Positions 1 through 5,077 of a stretch of 5,778 bases of DNA are shown here, one piece after another. The stretch is taken from positions 1-5,778 of the forward strand of contig JAEURL010000604.1 in assembly GCA_016789165.1 (NCBI GenBank). Direction: 5' to 3'. The notes beneath the pieces were generated by a model, which was not told the DNA's origin, made no database searches, and worked only from the letters and a program-made list of their open reading frames with translations. The translations under genes and the position numbers were made by a program. This DNA is from Anaerolineales bacterium (lineage in GTDB: Bacteria > Chloroflexota > Anaerolineae > Anaerolineales > UBA6663). How positions within the stretch are numbered: the first letter of the stretch is position 1; every line of letters starts with the position of its first letter.

Positions 1-635
1 GGCGGGCCGAGGCCCAAGCCAGCGGCGCCCGTCTGGGGGTCAACCTGGGCAAGGGCAAGGACACGCCCCTGGAGCGGGCGGCCGAGGACTATACGGCGCT
101 GGTGCGCCGCTACGCCGCGCGCGCCGATTACCTGGCCGTCAACATCAGCAGCCCCAACACGCCGGCCCTGCGCCAGTTGCAGACGCGCACCTTCATCACC
201 GGCCTGCTGCGGGCCGTGACCGCCGAGCGCGACCGCCAGCCGGTTCGGGTGCCGGTGCTGGTGAAGATCGCCCCGGACCTGAGCGAGCCCGAAATCGACG
301 ACGTGCTGGACGCGGTCAGCGCCGCCAACGTGGACGGCCTGATCGCCACCAACACCACCCTCAGCCGCGAGGGCCTGCCGGATTTCGCGCGCCGGCTGGC
401 CGGCGGCCTGAGCGGGGCGCCGCTGCGCGACCGCGCCACCGCCGTCATCGCCTACCTCGCCCGCCGCACCCACGGCCGGCTGCCGATCGTGGGCGTGGGC
501 GGGATCATGACCCCGGACGACGCCCTGGCGAAGCTGGACGCCGGCGCCGTGCTGATCCAGCTCTATACCGGCCTGGTCTACGCCGGCCCCGGCCTGGCCC
601 GGGCCATCAACCGCCGCCTCCTGGCGCGGCGCTGA
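1..635 (+). CDS. pyrD: Dihydroorotate dehydrogenase (quinone), class 2, 5'-truncated by the window edge
   Basis: The enzyme oxidises dihydroorotate to orotate in de novo pyrimidine synthesis, using FMN and passing electrons to membrane quinone. The first complete codon is at base 3 and the frame is open to the TGA at 633-635, so about 210 C-terminal residues are visible of roughly 340 usual for the family. The reading begins inside the conserved GVNLGKGKDTP block. Next comes NISSPNTPALR, the class 2 signature; its second serine (codon 150-152) corresponds to the catalytic base of the quinone-linked enzymes, where class 1 enzymes use cysteine. Later motifs are VLVKIAPDL, IATNTT, GGLSGAPL, VGVGGI and LIQLYTGLVYAGPGL, which form the FMN and phosphate-binding end of the TIM barrel. 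The N-terminal membrane-associating helices lie outside the window. An internal GTG at 102 falls within conserved sequence and is not the start. hpt follows after 13 bases, suggesting co-transcription. Confidence 0.96.
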   Translation, partial: RAEAQASGARLGVNLGKGKDTPLERAAEDYTALVRRYAARADYLAVNISSPNTPALRQLQTRTFITGLLRAVTAERDRQPVRVPVLVKIAPDLSEPEIDDVLDAVSAANVDGLIATNTTLSREGLPDFARRLAGGLSGAPLRDRATAVIAYLARRTHGRLPIVGVGGIMTPDDALAKLDAGAVLIQLYTGLVYAGPGLARAINRRLLARR

Positions 636-641
636 GAAAGG
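636..641 (+). promoter_or_regulatory. Ribosome binding site of hpt
   Basis: GAAAGG lies directly after the pyrD stop codon and ends 7 bases before the ATG at 649. It supports that start and suggests translation of hpt by ribosomes finishing pyrD or re-initiating nearby. Confidence 0.6.
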
Positions 642-648
642 CAACTCC

Positions 649-1191
649 ATGACCTCACATCCTGATCTCGAACGCACCTTGGTGACGACGGACGCCATCC
701 AGGCACGGGTGGCCGAACTGGCCCAGCAGATCGACCAGGCGTACGCCGGAGCCGACAACCTCCTGCTGGTGGGTATCCTGCGCGGGGCCTTCATCTTCAT
801 GGCCGATCTCACCCGCGCGCTGGCGGTGACGCACGCCGTGGACTTCATGGCCCTGACCAGCTACGGCAAGAGTACGGCCAGCGGCGAGGTCCGCATCGTC
901 ATGGACCTGCGCGAGCCGATCGAGAACCGGCACGTCCTGCTGGTCGAGGACATCGTCGACCGGGGGCACACCCTCAACTACCTGCACCGCCTGCTGCGCG
1001 ACCGGCAGCCGGCCTCGCTGCGGACGTGCGTGATGGTGCGCAAAGAGCGCCCGGACGTCGGCGTGCCCGTGGACTACCTGGGCTTCACGATCCCGGACGT
1101 GTGGGTGGTGGGCTACGGCCTGGATTACGCCGACCGGTACCGCACCCTGCCCTACATCGCCGAACTCAAGGCCAGCGTCTACCGCAAATAG
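649..1191 (+). CDS. hpt: Hypoxanthine phosphoribosyltransferase
   Basis: This cytoplasmic purine salvage enzyme joins hypoxanthine (often also guanine) to PRPP, giving IMP or GMP. The 180-residue product has the usual bacterial length. Visible parts are the loop LLLVGILRGAFIF (38-50), the flexible loop with Ser71-Tyr72, and the PRPP-binding motif VEDIVDRGHTL (99-109), in which Glu100, Asp101 and the probable catalytic Asp104 sit. The purine-binding end is IPDVWVVGYGLDYADRYR (148-165). The residue that stacks on the base is normally Phe in this family (FVVGY); here it is Trp152. The ATG at 649 is preceded by GAAAGG at a good distance. It lies 13 bases after pyrD and 56 bases before purH, in a likely operon. 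The specificity for hypoxanthine rather than guanine cannot be settled from sequence, and the symbol hprT would be equally valid. Confidence 0.95.
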   Translation: MTSHPDLERTLVTTDAIQARVAELAQQIDQAYAGADNLLLVGILRGAFIFMADLTRALAVTHAVDFMALTSYGKSTASGEVRIVMDLREPIENRHVLLVEDIVDRGHTLNYLHRLLRDRQPASLRTCVMVRKERPDVGVPVDYLGFTIPDVWVVGYGLDYADRYRTLPYIAELKASVYRK

Positions 1192-1247
1192 AATCACCCC
1201 GTCACCATTCACCACCTCCCAGCTTCACCTTTCCCCACAAACCGCCC
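1192..1247 (+). promoter_or_regulatory. C-rich, G-depleted purH leader without a Shine-Dalgarno sequence
   Basis: The 56 bases between hpt and purH contain 30 C, 13 A, 10 T and only 3 G by direct count, against near-equal G and C in the flanking genes. No GGAG-like element precedes the purH ATG. Such a strand would be single-stranded in RNA and resembles the C-over-G bias of Rho-utilisation (rut) sites. It could equally serve as an unstructured leader for SD-independent initiation. The composition is seen directly; either function is inference. Confidence 0.4.
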
Positions 1248-2780
1248 ATGCCCAACGCCCTCCTCTCCGTCCACGACAAGACCGGCCTGGTGGATCTGGC
1301 CCGCGGCCTGCACGCCCTGGGCTGGACCCTGATCGCCTCGGGCGGCACAGCCCGCCAGCTGCGCGCGGCCGGCCTGCCCGTCACCGAGGTCTCGGATTAC
1401 ACCGGCTCGCCCGAGATCCTGGGCGGGCGCGTCAAGACCCTGCACCCGGCCATCCACGGCGGCCTGCTGGCCCGGCCCCTACCCGAGGATCAGGCCGATT
1501 TGGCGCGGCTCAACTTCCAATTGATCGATCTGGTAATCGTCAACCTCTATCCGTTCGAGGCCACCATCGCCCAGCCGGGCGTCAGCCTGGCCGAGGCCAT
1601 CGAGCAGATCGACATCGGCGGCGTGGCCCTGATCCGCGCGGCGGCCAAGAACCATGCGCGCGTGACGCTGGTGTGTGATCCGGCGGACTATGGCCGGGTG
1701 TTGGGCGAACTGCAGGCCGAGGGGGTGAGCGCGGCCACGCGCCGGCGGCTGGCCGTGAAGGGCTTCGCCCAGACCGCGCACTACGACGCACTGATCACCG
1801 ATTACCTGGCGCGCCTCGACCAGCCCGCCGACGCGCCGGCCCCCCTGCGCCTGACCGCCTACCCCGTCCAGGCCCTGCGCTATGGCGAGAACCCGCACCA
1901 GGCCGCCGCGCTGTACGGCTTCGCGCCCGACGCCGGCCCGCTGGGCGGCACGGTCCTGCAGGGCAAGGAGCTCTCCTACAACAACCTGTTGGACCTGGAC
2001 GCCGCCTGGCGCTGCGCGGTCAGCTACGGCGCGCCGGCCGTGTGCATCGTCAAGCATCTCTCGCCGTGCGGAGTCGCCGTCGCGGATACGCTCGCGGCCG
2101 CTTACCAAGCCGCCTTCGCCAGTGACCGGCGCTCGGCCTTCGGCGGCGTCATCGCCGCCAACCGCCCCTTTGACGGTGAGACGGCGGCGGCCCTGGGCGA
2201 CCTGTTCGTCGAATGCCTGGCAGCGCCGGCCTTCACGGACGAAGCCCGCGCGCTGCTGGCCAAGAAGAAGAGCTGCCGGCTGGTGCAGATCCCGGCCCTG
2301 GCCATCCAGCCGCGCTTTGAGCTGCGCTCGCTGACCGGCGGCCTGCTCAAACAAGACGCCGACTTCGGCGACCCGGCCGGCACGAACTGGCAGGTGGCCT
2401 CGCGCCGGCCACCGACCGAGGCGGAGTGGGCGGCCCTGCGCTTCGCCTGGGTCGCCTGCCAGCACGTCAAATCCAACGCCATCGTGCTGGCCCGCGCCAT
2501 CCCCGGCGGCGTCGCCACTGTGGGCATTGGCGGCGGCCAGCCCAACCGCGTGGACTGCGTACGGATCGCGGCCGAGCGCGCCGGCGACCAGGCGCGCGGC
2601 GCGGTCATGGCCTCCGACGCCTTCTTCCCCTTCCCGGACTCGGTGGAGGCCGCGGCCCGCGCCGGCGTGACCGCCATCGTCCATCCCGGCGGCTCCGTGC
2701 GGGATGCCGAGTCCCTGGCCGCCGCCGACGCGGCCGGGATGGCCCTGGTCGTCACCGGCGTCCGCCACTTCCGGCATTGA
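1248..2780 (+). CDS. purH: Bifunctional AICAR transformylase / IMP cyclohydrolase
   Basis: PurH performs the last two steps of de novo purine synthesis: AICAR plus 10-formyltetrahydrofolate gives FAICAR, which is closed to IMP. The 510-residue product matches the normal family length of about 510-530. The N-terminal cyclohydrolase (MGS-like) domain shows SVHDKTG (7-13), SGGTA (31-35), RVKTLHP (61-67), NLYPF (99-103) and IDIGG...AAAKNH (121-136). The transformylase domain shows RYGENPHQ (211-218), GKELSYNN (239-246), the catalytic Lys269-His270 in VKHLSPCG, SAFGGVIAANR (296-306), TGGLL (363-367), VKSNAI (407-412), SDAFFPF (456-462) and HPGGS (479-483), ending in RHFRH. The ATG at 1248 was chosen because homology begins right there (NALLSVHDK) and no other in-frame start is close. 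The frame is open further upstream, but that part is only hpt read in another frame. There is no ribosome binding site, which is unusual here. Confidence 0.97.
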   Translation: MPNALLSVHDKTGLVDLARGLHALGWTLIASGGTARQLRAAGLPVTEVSDYTGSPEILGGRVKTLHPAIHGGLLARPLPEDQADLARLNFQLIDLVIVNLYPFEATIAQPGVSLAEAIEQIDIGGVALIRAAAKNHARVTLVCDPADYGRVLGELQAEGVSAATRRRLAVKGFAQTAHYDALITDYLARLDQPADAPAPLRLTAYPVQALRYGENPHQAAALYGFAPDAGPLGGTVLQGKELSYNNLLDLDAAWRCAVSYGAPAVCIVKHLSPCGVAVADTLAAAYQAAFASDRRSAFGGVIAANRPFDGETAAALGDLFVECLAAPAFTDEARALLAKKKSCRLVQIPALAIQPRFELRSLTGGLLKQDADFGDPAGTNWQVASRRPPTEAEWAALRFAWVACQHVKSNAIVLARAIPGGVATVGIGGGQPNRVDCVRIAAERAGDQARGAVMASDAFFPFPDSVEAAARAGVTAIVHPGGSVRDAESLAAADAAGMALVVTGVRHFRH

Positions 2781-2781
2781 T

Positions 2782-2811
2782 CAGCCGCGGAGTCGGCCAA
2801 GAACGCGGCTG
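2782..2811 (+). terminator. Stem-loop just after purH, no U-tract
   Basis: CAGCCGCG (2782-2789) and CGCGGCTG (2804-2811) are perfect 8-base inverted arms around a 14-base loop, starting 2 bases after the purH stop. No T-run follows, so this is not a canonical intrinsic terminator. It could protect the 3' end of the purH message, weaken read-through into maoC, or be chance in GC-rich DNA. Confidence 0.3.
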
Positions 2812-2886
2812 GAGGCCGAGCGGGCGGCCTTCAAGTTTGAGCCGCTCCCAACCGCGCCCTCGGGGTCGCCCGTGGCCGCGTCCCGC

Positions 2887-2891
2887 GGAGG
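2887..2891 (+). promoter_or_regulatory. Ribosome binding site of the MaoC-type gene
   Basis: A perfect GGAGG ends 4 bases before the ATG at 2896. It decides this start over the open frame running back into purH. Its first two bases also form part of a small GC hairpin (CCGCG 2876-2880 with CGCGG 2884-2888), which could partly mask it. Confidence 0.65.
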
Positions 2892-2895
2892 CGTC

Positions 2896-3393
2896 ATGAC
2901 CGTCAAACCAAGCTGGCCGGGCCGGGTGTATGAGGACTTCGAGGTGGGCGATGTCTACCCGCACCGCCTGGGCCGCACCATCACCCAGGCCGACAACATC
3001 TGGTTTACGCTGCTGACCGTCAACAACAACCCCATCCACTTCGACGCCGTCTACGCCGCGCAGACCGAGTTCGGCCGGCCGCTGGTGGATTCCACCTTCA
3101 CGCTGGCGCTGGTCACCGGCCTGTCCGTGGCCGATCTCTCCCAGAACGCGGTCAACCTCGGCTGGAGCGAGGTGCGTCTGCCCCACCCGGTCTTCGACGG
3201 CGACACCCTCTACGCCCAGAGCGAGGTGCTGGAGGTGCGCGCGTCCCGGTCCCGGCCGCACATGGGGATCGTGCGCGTCCGGACCATCGGCTACAACCAG
3301 GCCGGCGTGACCGTCATCGAGTTCCAGCGCACGCTCCTGGTCTACAAGCGCGGCCACGGGCCGCCGGTCCTGCGGCCCGAGCCGGGCCAGTGA
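2896..3393 (+). CDS. MaoC-family (hotdog fold) dehydratase/hydratase
   Basis: This predicted cytoplasmic protein of 165 residues has the length of a single-hotdog MaoC-type enoyl-CoA hydratase. The family adds water to or removes it from CoA thioesters. The family opening FEVGDVYPHRLGRTIT (15-30) is present, followed by the hydratase segment NNNPIHFDAVYA (43-54), then FGRPLVDSTFTLALVTGLSV (59-78), and PHPVFDGDTLYAQSEVLEVR (96-115) in the beta-sheet half. In classic (R)-hydratases the segment reads D-x-N-P-x-H, with Asp and His catalytic. Here His48 is kept but the Asp position is Asn43. From memory, the actinobacterial Rv2499c-like MaoC subfamily looks very similar and shares this change, so substrate and even activity are uncertain. 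The GGAGG at 2887 fixes the start. It lies 115 bases after purH and 200 before guaB, and no purine role is evident. Confidence 0.88.
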   Translation: MTVKPSWPGRVYEDFEVGDVYPHRLGRTITQADNIWFTLLTVNNNPIHFDAVYAAQTEFGRPLVDSTFTLALVTGLSVADLSQNAVNLGWSEVRLPHPVFDGDTLYAQSEVLEVRASRSRPHMGIVRVRTIGYNQAGVTVIEFQRTLLVYKRGHGPPVLRPEPGQ

Positions 3394-3442
3394 GCGGCGG
3401 AATACACGAAAGAAGGGCACCCGTTTCCGGGAGGCCCGCCGC
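3394..3442 (+). repeat. GC-rich inverted repeats directly after the MaoC-type gene
   Basis: GCGGCGG (3394-3400, touching the stop codon) is the perfect reverse complement of CCGCCGC (3436-3442). Inside lies a shorter alternative hairpin, GGGC-A-CCCG / CGGG-AG-GCCC (3415-3437). No T-tract follows. It may end or attenuate the upstream transcript before the guaB promoter, but short GC arms arise easily at this base composition. Confidence 0.28.
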
Positions 3443-3453
3443 CCTGGTTACGC

Positions 3454-3459
3454 TATAAT
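3454..3459 (+). promoter_or_regulatory. -10 box of the likely guaB promoter
   Basis: A perfect TATAAT sits in an AT-rich island (TATAATTTT) within very GC-rich surroundings, 135 bases before the guaB start. If -10 occupies positions -12 to -7, +1 falls at A3466. No good -35 hexamer is visible at 16-18 bases upstream (GAGGCC at the 17-base spacing), and there is no TGn extension. The promoter may therefore depend on an activator or on a divergent -35. Confidence 0.5.
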
Positions 3460-3465
3460 TTTGGC

Positions 3466-3537
3466 ATGTTCGCCTGTTCGGCTTTGACCCATCCCGATCG
3501 GCGGCGGGACTCTGCCCCGCCCCGCCCACCCAGGTAA
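3466..3537 (+). CDS. Possible leaderless 23-codon leader ORF upstream of guaB
   Basis: An ATG at 3466 coincides with the +1 predicted from the TATAAT box, so the transcript could begin with this start codon. The frame runs 23 codons to TAA at 3535-3537. It begins MFACSALTHP and ends DRRRDSAPPRPPR, with runs of arginine and proline. The stop lies 5 bases before the first arm of the terminator-like hairpin at 3543. That arrangement resembles a leader peptide controlling attenuation. A frame this short is expected by chance, and Arg/Pro codons are favoured by high GC, so this is a hypothesis only. Confidence 0.2.
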   Translation: MFACSALTHPDRRRDSAPPRPPR

Positions 3538-3542
3538 CACCC

Positions 3543-3581
3543 GCGCACCCGGCTCACCACAGGCCGGGTGCGCTTGTATTT
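3543..3581 (+). terminator. Terminator-like hairpin in the guaB leader (candidate attenuator)
   Basis: GCGCACCCGGC (3543-3553) and GCCGGGTGCGC (3563-3573) are perfect 11-base inverted arms around a 9-base loop, followed at once by TTGTATTT (3574-3581). This has the form of an intrinsic terminator with an imperfect U-tract. It lies downstream of the putative guaB promoter and ends 2 bases before the guaB ribosome binding site. If it terminates, it would do so inside the guaB leader, as an attenuator. If the TATAAT box is not used, it could instead end the maoC transcript. No matching antiterminator or known purine riboswitch core was recognised. Confidence 0.5.
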
Positions 3582-3583
3582 CC

Positions 3584-3588
3584 GGAGG
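3584..3588 (+). promoter_or_regulatory. Ribosome binding site of guaB
   Basis: GGAGG, extended to GGAGGAG, ends 5 bases before GTG at 3594 and supports that non-ATG start. It lies 10 bases after the leader hairpin, so folding upstream could influence its access. Confidence 0.75.
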
Positions 3589-3593
3589 AGCCC

Positions 3594-5075
3594 GTGAACG
3601 AGAAACTCTTCGACACCTACGAATCTCTGACCTTCGACGATGTCCTGATCGTGCCCGGCTACAGCGAGGTGCTGCCGGACCAGGTGGACGTGAGCGCGCG
3701 GCTGGCCGAGGACGTCTGCCTGAACACCCCCCTGCTCTCGGCCGCCATGGACACCGTCACCGAGGCCCGCCTGGCCATCGCCCTGGCGCGCGAGGGCGGG
3801 CTGGGCATCCTCCACCGCAACCTCTCGCCGGAGGCCCAGGCGCGCGAAGTGGAGAAGGTCAAGCGCTCCGAGTCCGGCATGATCGTCGACCCGGTCACGC
3901 TCGGCCCGTCCGCCACGCTGAAAGAGGCCGAGCAGCTCATGGAGCAATTCCGCATCAGCGGCGTGCCGATCGTGGACCCGGACACCGGCCGGCTGCTGGG
4001 CATCCTCACCAACCGCGACACCCGCTTCGCCTCGGACGAGGACCTGGCCCGGCCGGTGCGCGAACTGATGACCGAGCAGCACCTGGTGACCGCGCCGGTG
4101 GGCACCACCCTGACCGAGGCCCAGAAGATCCTGCAGCAGCACCGCATCGAGAAGCTGCCGCTGGTGGACGCGGCCGGCCGTCTGCAGGGCCTGATCACGG
4201 TCAAGGACATTCAGAAGAAGCGGGATTACCCCAACGCCGCCACCGACCGGCGCGGCCGGCTGCTGGCCGGCGCGGCGGTGGGCGTGGGCGCCGACCTGGA
4301 GCAGCGCGTGGAGCTGCTGGTGAGCCGCGGCGTGGACCTGGTGACCGTGGACACCGCCCACGGCCATTCAGCCGGCGTGGTGCGCGCCCTGCAGCGCTTG
4401 AAGGCCGGCTGGCCCAACCTGCCGGTGATGGCCGGCAACGTGGTGACGGCCGAGGGGACGCTGGCCCTGATCGCGGCCGGCGCGGACGTCATCAAGGTGG
4501 GTGTGGGCGCCGGCTCGATCTGCACCACGCGCATCATCGCCGGCGCCGGCATGCCGCAGATGACGGCCATCTTTGAATGCGCGCGCGCCGCCCGGAGCAA
4601 AGGCGTGCCGGTGGTGGCCGACGGCGGCATCAAGTACAGCGGCGACATCGTCAAGGCGCTGGTGGCCGGCGCCGAGGCCGTGATGCTGGGCAGCCTGCTG
4701 GCCGGCCTGGAGGAGGCCCCCGGCGACCTGGTGCTGTACGAGGGCAAACGCTACAAGGAGTACCGCGGCATGGGCAGCCTGGGCGCCATGCAAGGCTACG
4801 GGAAGGACCGCTACGGCTCCGGCCAGGGGCGCAGCAACAAATTGGTGCCGGAAGGGGTGGAGGGGCTGGTGCCCTACAAGGGCACCCTGCGTGACGCGGT
4901 GTATCAGCTGGTGGGCGGCCTGCGCTCCGGCATGGGCTACGCCGGCGCGGCGCGGCTGGACGACCTGCGCACCCGGACGCGCCTGACGCGCATCACGCAC
5001 GCCGGCCTGATCGAGAGCCACCCGCACAGCGTCACGATCACGCGCGAAGCCCCCAACTACCAGCGCGGCGGCTGA
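3594..5075 (+). CDS. guaB: Inosine-5'-monophosphate dehydrogenase
   Basis: GuaB oxidises IMP to XMP with NAD+, the committed step to guanine nucleotides. The 493-residue product has full family length. The barrel opens with FDDVLIVPGYSEVLP (14-28) and AAMDTV (50-55). Two CBS domains interrupt it at about 95-150 and 157-212; these commonly bind adenine or guanine nucleotides as a regulatory module. The barrel resumes with VDTAHGHS (252-259), AGNVVT (280-285) and the catalytic loop GVGAGSICTT (303-312), with nucleophile Cys310. The family usually has Pro where Ala306 stands. VADGGI (341-346) and MLGS (364-367) bind phosphate. The mobile flap follows, with RGMGSLGAM (391-399) and the catalytic pair Arg406-Tyr407, then KLVPEGVEG (416-424). 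The GTG start is fixed by GGAGG and by the usual N-terminus (KLFDTYESLTFDDV). The gene probably has its own promoter at 3454. It converges with the V4R gene, with 2 bases between the stops. Confidence 0.97.
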   Translation: MNEKLFDTYESLTFDDVLIVPGYSEVLPDQVDVSARLAEDVCLNTPLLSAAMDTVTEARLAIALAREGGLGILHRNLSPEAQAREVEKVKRSESGMIVDPVTLGPSATLKEAEQLMEQFRISGVPIVDPDTGRLLGILTNRDTRFASDEDLARPVRELMTEQHLVTAPVGTTLTEAQKILQQHRIEKLPLVDAAGRLQGLITVKDIQKKRDYPNAATDRRGRLLAGAAVGVGADLEQRVELLVSRGVDLVTVDTAHGHSAGVVRALQRLKAGWPNLPVMAGNVVTAEGTLALIAAGADVIKVGVGAGSICTTRIIAGAGMPQMTAIFECARAARSKGVPVVADGGIKYSGDIVKALVAGAEAVMLGSLLAGLEEAPGDLVLYEGKRYKEYRGMGSLGAMQGYGKDRYGSGQGRSNKLVPEGVEGLVPYKGTLRDAVYQLVGGLRSGMGYAGAARLDDLRTRTRLTRITHAGLIESHPHSVTITREAPNYQRGG

Positions 5076-5077
5076 GG

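Noticed and set aside
1026..1247. Extended N-terminus of PurH reaching back into hpt
   Set aside because: The extra 74 residues are hpt read in another frame (Arg/Pro/Gly rich), and family homology starts at the ATG at 1248.
1479..2777. A 432-codon open frame on the minus strand across purH
   Set aside because: It mirrors purH codons in GC-rich DNA, has a low-complexity Gly/Ala/Arg/Val composition and no recognisable domain, and purH is certain.
2704..2895. Extended N-terminus of the MaoC-type protein overlapping purH
   Set aside because: The added part is out-of-frame purH plus spacer with no homology, and GGAGG sits right before the ATG at 2896.
3466..3593. Known purine, PRPP or ppGpp riboswitch in the guaB leader
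   Set aside because: I found none of the conserved core sequences I would expect, and the region is dominated by simple GC hairpins and C-rich stretches.
3453..4367. A 304-codon minus-strand frame covering the guaB leader and 5' part of guaB
   Set aside because: Its composition (His, Gln, Gly, Ala, Val rich) is that of a frame opposite a GC-rich gene, and no motif or ribosome binding site supports it.
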